Source of the DNA: Aquabacter sp. L1I39
GTDB lineage: Bacteria > Pseudomonadota > Alphaproteobacteria > Rhizobiales > Xanthobacteraceae
Length of the DNA: 64,000 nt
NCBI RefSeq assembly: GCF_017742835.1
Contig: NZ_CP072392.1
Coordinates: 2,340,385-2,404,384, forward strand
Direction of reading: 5' to 3'
Below the pieces are notes generated by a model, which worked only from the letters and a program-made list of their open reading frames with translations, was not told the origin of the DNA and did no database searches. This document shows, piece by piece, positions 41,510 through 50,317 of this stretch; positions within the stretch are counted from its first letter, which is position 1; each line of letters begins with the position of its first letter. Both the position numbers and the translations under genes were made by a program.

Positions 41510-42352
41510 TCAGCGGGCCTGCGCCAGCATGGCGGCGCGGCCCTCCACATCGGCGGTCCATAGCTCAAGCCCGTCCGTGCCCTCGACCGCATTGAGGGTC
41601 AAAGGCGCGCCGTCGAAAATGGGACGCACCGAGCGGAAGGAGAACACCTCCGGCGGACGGCCGAGGAGGCGGGCGGCGAATTCCACCAGCAGCGTCGCCT
41701 GCAAAGGTCCGTGCACCACGAGGCCCGGATAGCCTTCCTCCACCTGGCAATAGGTGCGGTCATAATGGATGCGGTGGCTGTTGAAGGTGATGGCTGAGTA
41801 GCGGAACAGCATCACCGGCCCGGCATCGACGCTCTCCTGCCAGCTGGGCACACGGGGCGGCTCGGCCTTGCCCTGCCCCCCCGCGGGCGCATCGACGCCG
41901 CGATAGACGATGTCCTGGCGCTCCCGCACCGCGAGGCCGCGCGGTGTGGAAATCTCATGCGCCACGGTGACGAAGCACAAGGTGCCGGTGCGGCCTTCCT
42001 TCACCACCACGTCCTCGATGCGGGAGGCCCGTGTCACCGCATCCCCTACCCGCACCGCATCCAGGAACTGGAGTTCGCCGCCCGCCCACATGCGGCGCGG
42101 CAACGGCACCGGAGGCAGGAAGCCGCCGCGCGCGGGATGGCCGTCCGGACCGACGCCGCGCAAGGGGACGGTCGGCTGGGCGAGGCACCAATGCGCCGTG
42201 AGGATGGCCGCATCCCCCGCCTGCGGCGTGCCCGGATCCTGGTCAAGGGTCACGCGCATCTCGCGCGCCTTCTGGGGGGTCACCTCGTCGGACGCGGTAT
42301 CGGTGCGGCCGATCCAGCCGCGCAGCGTCTCGATGTCCAGGCCTTGCGACAT
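41510..42352 (-). CDS. MaoC/FAS1-type acyl-CoA dehydratase (mesaconyl-C4-CoA / itaconyl-CoA hydratase-like)
   Basis: A 280-residue double-hotdog protein: an N-terminal FAS1-like dehydratase domain (about 1-145, RRMWAGGELQFL) and a C-terminal MaoC-type half with FRYSAITFNSHRIHYDR and YPGLVVHGPLQATLL, holding the catalytic asparagine/histidine of R-hydratases. This two-domain form is typical of mesaconyl-C4-CoA hydratase and itaconyl-CoA hydratase. Start ATG 42352, with AAGGA upstream. The CaiB-type CoA-transferase at 48312 and class I fumarase at 43845 in the same island fit a branched C5-dicarboxylate role. Other beta-hydroxyacyl-CoA substrates remain possible. Confidence 0.83.
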   Translation of the reverse strand: MSQGLDIETLRGWIGRTDTASDEVTPQKAREMRVTLDQDPGTPQAGDAAILTAHWCLAQPTVPLRGVGPDGHPARGGFLPPVPLPRRMWAGGELQFLDAVRVGDAVTRASRIEDVVVKEGRTGTLCFVTVAHEISTPRGLAVRERQDIVYRGVDAPAGGQGKAEPPRVPSWQESVDAGPVMLFRYSAITFNSHRIHYDRTYCQVEEGYPGLVVHGPLQATLLVEFAARLLGRPPEVFSFRSVRPIFDGAPLTLNAVEGTDGLELWTADVEGRAAMLAQAR

Positions 42353-42506
42353 GGCGGGATCCTTCTGGGAAGCGTTCGGCGGCACTGTCCTGTGCCCCGA
42401 GGGTGGGATGCGAGCTAACAGCTTCCGACCGTGCTTCGGAAGCCGGGAAAAGCGATGGCGGGGGGTCGGGGAAAGTTATGGGGCGCAGACAGAGGGGGCG
42501 CCTCCG

Positions 42507-42557
42507 CAGCATTTAATACGACAATAACTTGTAAAATAATATAAATCACAGCATTTA
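42507..42557 (+). repeat. Direct repeat in an AT-rich promoter region
   Basis: CAGCATTTA occurs at 42507-42515 and again at 42549-42557, 42 bases (about four helical turns) apart, within a strikingly AT-rich stretch (about 42507-42600) ahead of the binding-protein gene at 42625. It may be a pair of regulator sites flanking the promoter. Confidence 0.4.
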
Positions 42558-42624
42558 TCCACAATCCCGATTGAAATACGGAATTTTACAGGATACCCCT
42601 CCATCACGTTCGGAGATCGCTTTC

Positions 42625-43839
42625 ATGCAAACATTCCTGTCCCGCGCCATGCTGCTGGCCGCCAGCCTGCTGGCCCCCCTCTCCCCCGCCCAAGCCGACC
42701 AGAAGCCTTTGCGCATCGGCGTGCTCAATGACCAGTCGGGCATCTATGCGGACATGGCCGGCCCCGGCTCGGTCATCGCCGCCAAGATGGCGGTGGAGGA
42801 TTTCGGCGGCACCGTGCTCGGCCGTCCCATCGAGATCGTGGCCGGAGACCACCAGAATAAGCCGGACGTGGGCGCCGCCATCGCTTCGCGCTGGATCGAC
42901 CAGGACAATGTGGAGGTGATCGCCGACATTCCCACCTCTTCCGTCCTGCTGGCGGTGCAGGAGATCGGCCGCGCCAAGAACAAGCTGGTGCTGGCCTCCA
43001 CTGGCGGCTCGTCGGATTTCACCGGCAAGGCCTGCGCCCCCACCGGCATCCACTGGACCTATGACACCTATGCGCTGGCCGCCGGCACCGGCGCCTCGCT
43101 CGCAAAGGACGGCCCCTGGTTCTTCATCACCGCCGACTATGCCTTCGGCACCGCGCTGGAGCGGGACACCAAGGCGGCCGTGCTGAAGAATGGCGGCAAG
43201 GTGGTGGGCAGCGTGCGCCATCCGCAAGGCACCACCGACTTCTCTTCCTTCCTGCTCCAGGCCCAAGGCGCCGGCGCCAAGCTCATCGCCTTCGCCAACT
43301 CGGGCGCGGACCAGGTCAATGCCATCAAGCAGGCCAATGAGTTCGGCCTCCCGCAGTCCGGCATCAAGCTGGCGGGGCTCTATCTGCACATCACCGACAT
43401 CCACGCCATCGGCCTGCCCACCGCCCAGGGTCTCATCCTGACCCAGGGCTTCTATTGGGACCTGAATGACGAGACCCGCGCCTGGTCGAACCGCTTCTAT
43501 GAGCGCCACAAGGCCATGCCCACCATGGGCCAGGCGGGCACCTATTCGGCCATCCTGCACTATCTGAAGGCAGTGAAGGCGGCTGGCACCACGGACACGA
43601 AGACCGTGGTGGCGCAGATGAAGGCCACCCCCGTGGATGACTTCTTCTCCCATGGCGGCCGCATCCGCGAGGACGGGCGCATGGTGCACGACCTCTATTT
43701 GCTCCAAGTGAAGACCCCGGCCGAGCAGAAATATCCCTGGGACTATCTCAAGCTCATCCGCGTCATCCCTGGCGACGAGGCCTTTCGGCCGCTGGACGAG
43801 GGCGATTGCCCGCTGGTCACCAAGGCGGCGGCGAAGTAG
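42625..43839 (+). CDS. Branched-chain-type ABC substrate-binding protein, orphan
   Basis: A 404-residue type I periplasmic binding protein (Peripla_BP_6) with a Sec signal (cleavage near AQA-DQ), LRIGVLNDQSGIYADM at the start of the mature part and FFITADYAFGTALE in the middle. ATG 42625 follows GGAG by nine bases; an upstream ATG at 42571 leaves no signal. No permease or ATPase gene is next to it: it stands alone in an AT-rich setting and its stop is five bases from the stop of the convergent fumarase gene. It may serve the Liv importer at 53561-56878. Confidence 0.88.
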   Translation: MQTFLSRAMLLAASLLAPLSPAQADQKPLRIGVLNDQSGIYADMAGPGSVIAAKMAVEDFGGTVLGRPIEIVAGDHQNKPDVGAAIASRWIDQDNVEVIADIPTSSVLLAVQEIGRAKNKLVLASTGGSSDFTGKACAPTGIHWTYDTYALAAGTGASLAKDGPWFFITADYAFGTALERDTKAAVLKNGGKVVGSVRHPQGTTDFSSFLLQAQGAGAKLIAFANSGADQVNAIKQANEFGLPQSGIKLAGLYLHITDIHAIGLPTAQGLILTQGFYWDLNDETRAWSNRFYERHKAMPTMGQAGTYSAILHYLKAVKAAGTTDTKTVVAQMKATPVDDFFSHGGRIREDGRMVHDLYLLQVKTPAEQKYPWDYLKLIRVIPGDEAFRPLDEGDCPLVTKAAAK

Positions 43840-43844
43840 CGGCG

Positions 43845-45383
43845 TCAGGCGCCGGCAAGCGCCGGCGCCGTCTCGCCGCGAGCGATCTTCTCCCGCCAGA
43901 GCGCCGGTCCCAGCGTATGGACCGACTGGCCGGCGCTATCCACCGCCACCGTGACCGGCATGTCCTCCACCGTGAATTCGTAGATGGCCTCCATGCCCAG
44001 ATCCTCGAAGGCCAGCACCCGCGCCGCCTTCACGGCTTTCGAGACCAGATAGGCCGCCCCGCCAATGGCGATGAGATAGGCCGCCTTGTGGCGGGCGATG
44101 GCCTCGATGGCCACCGGCCCCCGCTCGGCCTTGCCCACCATGGCCAGGAGGCCGGTGGAGAGGATCTGGTCCGTATAGGCGTCCATCCGGGTGGAGGTGG
44201 TGGGACCGGCGGGGCCGACCGCCTCGTCTCCCACCGGGTCCACCGGGCCCACATAATAGATCACCCGGTCCTTCAGGCTCACGGGTAGATCCTCGCCTCG
44301 GGCCATCATGGTCACCATGCGCTGGTGGGCGGCATCTCGGCCCGTGAGCATGCGCCCGTTCAGGAGCAATTTCTCGCCCGGCCGCCAGCTTTCCACCTCG
44401 GCGCGGGTGAGGTGACCCAAATCCACCCGCCGGGCGGCGGATGTGGCGGCATCGAGGGCCACTTGCGGCCAGAGCGCCAAGTCCGGCGGATCGAGCCGCA
44501 CGGGGCCGGAACCGTCCAGCACGATGGTGGCATGGCGGTTGGCGGCGCATTGAGGAATGAGCGCCACGGGCTTGGAGGCCGCATGGGTGGGATAGGTGGC
44601 GATCTTCACGTCCACCACGGTGGTGAGCCCGCCTAGCCCCTGAGCGCCGATGCCCAGCGCGTTGATCTTCTCGTACAGCTCGATGCGCAATTCCTCGATC
44701 TTGTTGGCAGGGCCACGGGCGAGAAGATCGGTCATGTCGATCTCCTCCAGCAGGGCCTCCTTGGCGATCAGCATGGCCTTTTCCGCCGAGCCGCCAATGC
44801 CGAGGCCGATGACGCCGGGCGGACACCAGCCGGCGCCCAGTTCCGGCACGGTCTTCAGCACCCAGTCCACAACCGAGGCGCCGGGATTGAGGGTGGCGAA
44901 GCGCGCCTTGTTCTCCGAACCGCCGCCCTTGGCCGCCAGGGTGATTTCCACCGTGCGACCGGGCACCAGCTCCACATGGACCACGGCGGGGGCATTGTCG
45001 CGGGTGTTGCGGCGGGCAAAGAGGGGGTCCTCCACCATGGAGGCGCGCAGCGGATTGGTCTCATCGAGATAGGCCCGGCGCACGCCCTCATGGATGAGAT
45101 CGGCAAGTGGGCGGTTCGTGGCGAAGCGCACCTCCATGCCCACCTTCACGAAGGCCACCACGAGCCCGGTATCCTGGCAGATGGGCCGATGCCCCAGCGC
45201 CGCCATGCGGGAATTGACCAGGATCTGCCCGATGGCATCCCGCGCCGAAGGAGAGGCTTCCCGCTCATAGGCGCTGGAGAGATGGGCGATGAAATCCGCC
45301 GGGTGGAAATAGGAGATGTATTGCAGCGCGTCGGCGACGGAGGCGACCACATCCTCCTCTGCGATGACCACGGCGGGATTCAT
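43845..45383 (-). CDS. Class I (iron-sulfur) fumarate hydratase
   Basis: A 512-residue oxygen-sensitive fumarase of the FumA/FumB type, with both alpha and beta parts fused. The three [4Fe-4S] cysteines are Cys69 (RPICQDTG), Cys187 (GWCPPG) and Cys279 (IPQCAANRH). The C-terminal beta part has YYVGPVDP and TTSTRMDAYT. The family interconverts fumarate and malate, and several members also act on mesaconate/citramalate. Context (hydratase, CoA-transferase, PrpD) makes the mesaconase activity worth considering. AAGGTG precedes ATG 45383. Confidence 0.9.
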   Translation of the reverse strand: MNPAVVIAEEDVVASVADALQYISYFHPADFIAHLSSAYEREASPSARDAIGQILVNSRMAALGHRPICQDTGLVVAFVKVGMEVRFATNRPLADLIHEGVRRAYLDETNPLRASMVEDPLFARRNTRDNAPAVVHVELVPGRTVEITLAAKGGGSENKARFATLNPGASVVDWVLKTVPELGAGWCPPGVIGLGIGGSAEKAMLIAKEALLEEIDMTDLLARGPANKIEELRIELYEKINALGIGAQGLGGLTTVVDVKIATYPTHAASKPVALIPQCAANRHATIVLDGSGPVRLDPPDLALWPQVALDAATSAARRVDLGHLTRAEVESWRPGEKLLLNGRMLTGRDAAHQRMVTMMARGEDLPVSLKDRVIYYVGPVDPVGDEAVGPAGPTTSTRMDAYTDQILSTGLLAMVGKAERGPVAIEAIARHKAAYLIAIGGAAYLVSKAVKAARVLAFEDLGMEAIYEFTVEDMPVTVAVDSAGQSVHTLGPALWREKIARGETAPALAGA

Positions 45384-45444
45384 TCAACACACCTTTCAAG
45401 ATGCCAGAGGCGGGGGGCGGACTGCGCCGCCCCCGCCCCGGCTC

Positions 45445-46446
45445 TCACATTTCCATGACCATGGGCGCGGGATAATATCGGAAGCCCTGGCCCTGCGCCG
45501 CCACATGGCCAAAGCCCGGCCAGGCGAAATGGTAGGCCAGCACCGGGATGCGGTTCGCCGCCAGCATGGTCAGGATCTTCACCCGCGACTGGGCCGATTG
45601 CTTGGGATCGGTGTCGTAGACAAACTCGGTCAAGGGCTCCTGGAGCAGCAGGACCGGATGATGCGCGAGGTCGCCGATATAGCACAGCGACTTGCCGCCC
45701 GAATTGATCATGAACACCGTGTGGCCGACCGTATGGCCCGGCGCCGAGATGGCGGTGATGCCGGGCAGGAATTCCTGGCCGTCCTTGAAGAAGACCATGC
45801 GGTCCCGGTTGGGCACCAGGTTCTTGCGGGCCTGGTCGAGGAAGGCCTTCAGGTTCGGCCCCACCGTCTTCTCGTCGGTCCAGTAATCGTAATCGGCCTG
45901 GGAGATATAGAATTGCGCATTGGGGAAGTTGCGCGAGCCGTCATCGGCCATGCAGCCCCCGCAATGGTCGATATGGGCGTGGCTCATCACCACCGCATCC
46001 ACATCCTTGGGGTCGATGCCGGCCTCCTTCATGGTCTGCATCAGCTTGCCGGTGGTGGGACCGAACAGCTTGGAGGAGCCCATGCCGGTGTCGAACACGA
46101 TCAGCTTGTCGCCGGTGTTCAGGATCAGGATATTCTGCTCCAGCACCGCATTGGAGAGGGGGAGGAAATTGTCCTTCAGCTGCTTGTCCATGTCGGCGGC
46201 GCTAAGGCCGGTGAAGTTGCTGTGGGGGTCGCCCAGCGGCAGCGTGCCGTCGGACACCACGGTGATCTCGCCGTCGCCGAACTTGAAGCGATAGAAATAG
46301 GGGGCGGGCTTGCCCACCAGCGGGGCCTTGGCGAAGGCCGACGAGGCGCTCGTGATCAGGCCCGCCCCGCCCGCCAATGCGCCGAGCGAAAGGGCGCCAC
46401 CCAGCAAGGCATGCCGGCGGCTGATCTTCATCCTTGGGTCAATCAT
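45445..46446 (-). CDS. Tat-exported metallo-beta-lactamase-fold hydrolase
   Basis: A 333-residue protein with a twin-arginine signal (KISRRHALLGG) and an MBL fold: the metal motif SHAHIDHCGG, then PGHTVGHT, GDLAHH and a late AYHFAWPG histidine, all four metal-ligand sites present. ATG 46446 follows GGGAGA. Periplasmic MBL enzymes of this form include lactonases and other esterases; the substrate is unknown. It lies between the fumarase and the MmgE/PrpD genes on the same strand, with gaps of 61 and 168 bases, so cotranscription is likely. Confidence 0.87.
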   Translation of the reverse strand: MIDPRMKISRRHALLGGALSLGALAGGAGLITSASSAFAKAPLVGKPAPYFYRFKFGDGEITVVSDGTLPLGDPHSNFTGLSAADMDKQLKDNFLPLSNAVLEQNILILNTGDKLIVFDTGMGSSKLFGPTTGKLMQTMKEAGIDPKDVDAVVMSHAHIDHCGGCMADDGSRNFPNAQFYISQADYDYWTDEKTVGPNLKAFLDQARKNLVPNRDRMVFFKDGQEFLPGITAISAPGHTVGHTVFMINSGGKSLCYIGDLAHHPVLLLQEPLTEFVYDTDPKQSAQSRVKILTMLAANRIPVLAYHFAWPGFGHVAAQGQGFRYYPAPMVMEM

Positions 46447-46614
46447 TTCGTTTCTCCCTGACATTGCCCGGGAGCTCGGCCGCTGGTGCTTCGCGGGTTG
46501 CGAAAGCCCGATGGTCCGGCCCCGTCCGCCCTGTGGCGCCTGTTCCGGCGCCTTGTCCCCGGTGGTGAAAGGCCGGACCGCAGCCGGGGGGCCTGCGGCC
46601 GGAAGGGAAAAGGC

Positions 46615-47991
46615 TCAGGCGGCCGGGCGCGAAAGGGCCAGCAGGTCCGCCACCTTCGGCTGGCGGGCGGCGTCCAGGATGGCGCCACACAGGACGTTCG
46701 CCGTCTCGCCCAGCACGGGGCCGGCCAGCGTAGCGAACTTGCCCGCCAGTGCGGCATCGGAGGGGAAGCTCTCCGGCTCTCCGGAGGGGTCGGGAATGCT
46801 GGCAGTGAGGGTGCCGGACGTGGTTTCCACGCTCAGCTCGGCGCCGAAGGGATGGGGCCGGCCTTCCAAGCGGGCATCTGCCACCACCTCGATCCGGTCG
46901 CACAGGGCATCGATCGCCCCCTCCCCCAACCGCCGATAATCGTCCCAGCCGAACGAGCCCTGGTCGATGGCGACAGCCGCGGTGAAGGGCATGGAGAATT
47001 GCCCGTCCACCACGTTGCGCGCCCGGCGCTTGTCGGCCAGTGGCGCACCGGTCAGCGTGATGCCGTTGGGATGGAGGCCCACGCGCACCTTCACCACGTC
47101 GGCGGCGGAGAATTTGTGGGTGTCACGGAGCTTCAGGAGCCCGTCGAGGGCCGCATGGGTGTAGCGGCAGGAGGGATAAGGCTTCAGGCCGATGAGAAGG
47201 GTCTCCCATACGGTGCCAAGATCCGCCACCGCCTTTGCCGGGTCTGCACCGTCCGTGTAAGCGTGCAGGAAGCCATGCTTGCCCTCCACCGCCTCGCTGG
47301 CGCCCTTGAAGCCCTCGACGGCGAGCGTTGCGGCGATCAGGCCGTTCATGGCCGAGGCGCCCACCTGATAGCGCTTGTTCCAGGCGCCATTGACCAGGAA
47401 TTGCAGAGACCCCGCCGCCTGGCTGCCCGCCACTCCGAAGGCGCAGGCGATGCCCGCTGCATCGAGGCCCAGCAGCTTGCCGGCCGCCGCCGCGCCCCCA
47501 AAAGCGCCGGCGGTCGCGGTGGGATGGAAGCCGCGCCCATAATGCACGGTGGGATCGAGGGCGAGACCCAGGCGGCAGCACACCTCATAGCCGGCGATCA
47601 CCGCCACCACGAAGTCCCGCCCGCTCGATCCCGCCATTTCCGCCGCCGCCAGCGCGGCCGACACCACCGGGGCGCTCGGATGGAGCGACGAGGCGGCATG
47701 GGTGTCGTCGAAATCCAGCGAATGGCCGAACGTGCCGTTCAAAAGCGCCGCCGCCGCCGGGCCATAGGTGCGGGCCTGGCCGATGACGGTGCACTCCCCC
47801 GCCCCACCCAGGCCCAGGCGATCCACCATGGCGAGCACGGAGGGGGAGGAATCCGCCTCCGCTCCGCCGCGCGCCACATTGCCAAAGAAGTCGAGGATGA
47901 GCCGCTCGGCCCGGGCCACCACGGGGGCGGGAATATCCTCGAAGCGAAGATCCGCCACAAAGCGGGCGAGGGTCTGGGTTTCTTCGGCCAT
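46615..47991 (-). CDS. MmgE/PrpD family protein
   Basis: A 458-residue all-helical/alpha-beta MmgE/PrpD protein: LILDFFGNVARGG near residue 30, LNGTFGHSLDFDDTHA with its conserved aspartates/histidine, and YPSCRYTHAALDG. The family includes 2-methylcitrate dehydratase, cis-aconitate decarboxylase and iminodisuccinate epimerase, so it acts on tri- or dicarboxylates. GGGAGGACCT precedes ATG 47991. It is divergent from the CoA-transferase gene. Its neighbours suggest a substrate such as a citramalate- or itaconate-type acid. Confidence 0.88.
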   Translation of the reverse strand: MAEETQTLARFVADLRFEDIPAPVVARAERLILDFFGNVARGGAEADSSPSVLAMVDRLGLGGAGECTVIGQARTYGPAAAALLNGTFGHSLDFDDTHAASSLHPSAPVVSAALAAAEMAGSSGRDFVVAVIAGYEVCCRLGLALDPTVHYGRGFHPTATAGAFGGAAAAGKLLGLDAAGIACAFGVAGSQAAGSLQFLVNGAWNKRYQVGASAMNGLIAATLAVEGFKGASEAVEGKHGFLHAYTDGADPAKAVADLGTVWETLLIGLKPYPSCRYTHAALDGLLKLRDTHKFSAADVVKVRVGLHPNGITLTGAPLADKRRARNVVDGQFSMPFTAAVAIDQGSFGWDDYRRLGEGAIDALCDRIEVVADARLEGRPHPFGAELSVETTSGTLTASIPDPSGEPESFPSDAALAGKFATLAGPVLGETANVLCGAILDAARQPKVADLLALSRPAA

Positions 47992-48311
47992 AGGTCCTCC
48001 CGATCAGCCCCTGTCTTGTGGCCCTTATCGCGCGGGCCGGCGGCGCAGACCGCTCACCCGTTTGGGAGGGAACAGTGAGCGCGCCGCCTCAACAAGCGAA
48101 ATAGGGAATTGCGCTCGCTGCCATAAGTCCGCGCTATGGCCGAACCTTCCCCAACGGCGCCTCAATATAACTTTCCCATATGCCAGCTAGGCCACACTTA
48201 TATTTGTATTCTGACGGCGGCCCGGCAAGTTTGCCGTTCAATGGGAAAGGCCGCCCTGCCGGGTGGCCCTCCATCCCCAAAGACAGCCGCAAGCAGCATG
48301 GCGGAGCACAG
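47992..48311. promoter_or_regulatory. Divergent intergenic region, MmgE/PrpD and CoA-transferase
   Basis: These 320 bases hold no convincing gene. The stretch around 48163-48215 is AT-rich (ATATAACTTTCCCATATGCC, then TTATATTTG), as expected for a regulated divergent promoter. The word ATAACTTT here recurs before the LysR gene (near 50202). Confidence 0.45.
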
Positions 48312-49454
48312 ATGCAGCGCGATCTTGAAGGCCTCCTCGTCGTTTCCGTCGAACAGGCGGTAGCCGCGCCCTATGTCTCCGGCCGGCTGGCGGATGCGGG
48401 CGCGCGCGTCATCAAGGTGGAACGGCACGAAGGGGATTTCGCCCGCAACTATGACAGCCTGGTGCACGGGGAGAGCGCCTATTTCGTCTGGCTGAACCGG
48501 GGCAAGGAATCCGTCTGCCTCGATTTGAAGGCGCAGGGCGACCTCGCCATCCTCGCCGAAATGGTCGCGCAGGCGGACGTGTTCATCCAGAATCTCGCCC
48601 CCGGCGCCATCGACCGCCTGGGCTTTGCCCCGGACAAGCTGCGCGCCGCCAATCCGCGCCTCATCACCTGCTCCATTTCCGGCTATGGCGACGAAGGCCC
48701 GTTCCGGGACCTGAAAGCCTATGACCTCCTGGTTCAGGCGGAGAGCGGCCTGTCCTCCATCACTGGCAACGAACATGGCTCGGCGCGCGTGGGCGTCTCC
48801 GTGTGCGACATCGCGGCGGGCATGACGGCCTTCCAGGCGGTGCTCCAGGCGCTGTTTGCCCGCGAGCGCACCGGCGAGGGGCGGCATATCGCGGTCTCGC
48901 TCTATCATGCGCTCGCCGACTGGATGAATGTGCCCTATCTCCAATTTGCCTATGGCGGCAAGACACCGGACCGAGCAGGCCTCAGCCATCCCACCATCGC
49001 GCCCTATGGCGCCTATGCCTGCGGCGACGGCAAGGCGGTGCTCATCTCCATCCAGAACGAGCGGGAATGGACGATGCTCTGCGCTGACGTGCTGGGCCGG
49101 CCGGAGGTGGCGAGCGACCCGCGCTTCACCAGCAACAATCTGCGCGTGGCCAACCGGCCGGCCCTCGATGCCCTCATCGGCGCGGCCTTTGCCACGGCCC
49201 CACGTGAGACCATCGTGGACCGGCTGGAAAAGGCGCGCATCGCCTATGGGCGGGTCAGCACCATGGATGACCTGGTGCACCATCCCCAGAATCGCTACGT
49301 GACGGTGGATACCCCCTCCGGCCCGGTACGCTATCTGGCGCCGGGCGCGCTCATCAACCACACCTTGCCCACCTTTGGTCCGGTGCCAGCCTTGGGTGAA
49401 CATACCGATGCGCTGCGCGATGAATTCTCACCTGCCTGTCGCGCCACCGCCTGA
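48312..49454 (+). CDS. CaiB/BaiF (class III) CoA-transferase
   Basis: A 380-residue family III CoA-transferase. Landmarks are VEQAVAAPYVSGRLADAG at the start, VKVERHEGDFAR, the catalytic aspartate Asp138 in YDLLVQAESG, and GYGDEGP. ATG 48312 lies five bases after GGCGGAG; upstream in-frame codons run into the intergenic region. It moves CoA between organic acids; members act on formyl/oxalyl-CoA, carnitine, and mesaconyl/citramalyl-CoA. A C5-dicarboxylate role is suggested by its neighbours only. Confidence 0.87.
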   Translation: MQRDLEGLLVVSVEQAVAAPYVSGRLADAGARVIKVERHEGDFARNYDSLVHGESAYFVWLNRGKESVCLDLKAQGDLAILAEMVAQADVFIQNLAPGAIDRLGFAPDKLRAANPRLITCSISGYGDEGPFRDLKAYDLLVQAESGLSSITGNEHGSARVGVSVCDIAAGMTAFQAVLQALFARERTGEGRHIAVSLYHALADWMNVPYLQFAYGGKTPDRAGLSHPTIAPYGAYACGDGKAVLISIQNEREWTMLCADVLGRPEVASDPRFTSNNLRVANRPALDALIGAAFATAPRETIVDRLEKARIAYGRVSTMDDLVHHPQNRYVTVDTPSGPVRYLAPGALINHTLPTFGPVPALGEHTDALRDEFSPACRATA

Positions 49455-49469
49455 ACCGGAATACGAGCC

Positions 49470-50171
49470 ATGCCAGACGCGCCCGCCCCCTCCCCCAACC
49501 GCCCGGTGGGCGTCACGCTGGACATCATCGCCGCTCAGATCGGCCCGCTGGAGGGTGTGACCATATTGGATGTGGGATGCGGCGGCGGCGGGCTCGCCCG
49601 CGCGCTCACCACCAAAGGGGCCAAGGTGACCGGCGTCGATCCGCAGGAGGCCGCCCTCGCCACGGCTCGCACCCGCGCACCCGACGCGGACTTCCGGCAG
49701 GCGGGCGCCGAGGCCCTGCCCTTCCCCGATGGGAGCTTCGACCGGGTGGTGTTCCTGAACTCCCTCCACCATGTGCCGGTGCCGCTCATGGGGGCGGCGC
49801 TGACGGAGGCGGTGCGGGTGAGCCGTGGCCCGGTGCTGGTGGTGGAGCCCCTGGCCGAAGGCCCCTTCTTCCGCGCCATGCTGCCCGTGGAGGACGAGAC
49901 CCCCATCCGCGCCGCCGCCCAGACGGCCATTGCGGCGGCGGTGGAGAGGGGCGAGGTGAAGCGCCTCGCCGGCGGGGAATATGACGATGTGCGCCGCTTC
50001 GCCGATGCGGACGCCTTCCTGGCCATGATCGTGGCCGTGGACCCCGCCCGCAAGGCCACCGCCGAACGGGAGCGGGACCGCGTGGTGGACCTGATGGCGC
50101 GGGAGGGCACGCCAACCGAAAGCGGCGTGCTCCTGCCCCAACCGCACCGCTTCGACCTCTTGTCGCGATAG
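49470..50171 (+). CDS. Class I SAM-dependent methyltransferase
   Basis: A 233-residue methyltransferase of the Methyltransf_11 type: motif I ILDVGCGGGGLARAL (about residue 32), the acidic loop VTGVDPQ, and motif IV/post-I FDRVVFLNSLHHVP. It lies 15 bases behind the CoA-transferase gene and is probably cotranscribed. Substrate unknown. The upstream GAGCC gives only a weak ribosome site. Confidence 0.85.
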   Translation: MPDAPAPSPNRPVGVTLDIIAAQIGPLEGVTILDVGCGGGGLARALTTKGAKVTGVDPQEAALATARTRAPDADFRQAGAEALPFPDGSFDRVVFLNSLHHVPVPLMGAALTEAVRVSRGPVLVVEPLAEGPFFRAMLPVEDETPIRAAAQTAIAAAVERGEVKRLAGGEYDDVRRFADADAFLAMIVAVDPARKATAERERDRVVDLMAREGTPTESGVLLPQPHRFDLLSR

Positions 50172-50317
50172 GCCGTCCCCAGCTTTCGCGCCGGGCTATG
50201 CCATAACTTTTGCCCGAACCGCTTGCACGTCATTATATGGTGCTGCTCTGACAGAGAGCGGCACGGCGTCCCTTGCCGTCGCCCTCACAGCCGGAACAGC
50301 CGGCGACCGGGAACGCC

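Noticed and set aside
46571..46600. Terminator after the MmgE/PrpD gene
   Set aside because: A GC-rich inverted repeat is present but bulged and without a T tract, so I could not support termination.
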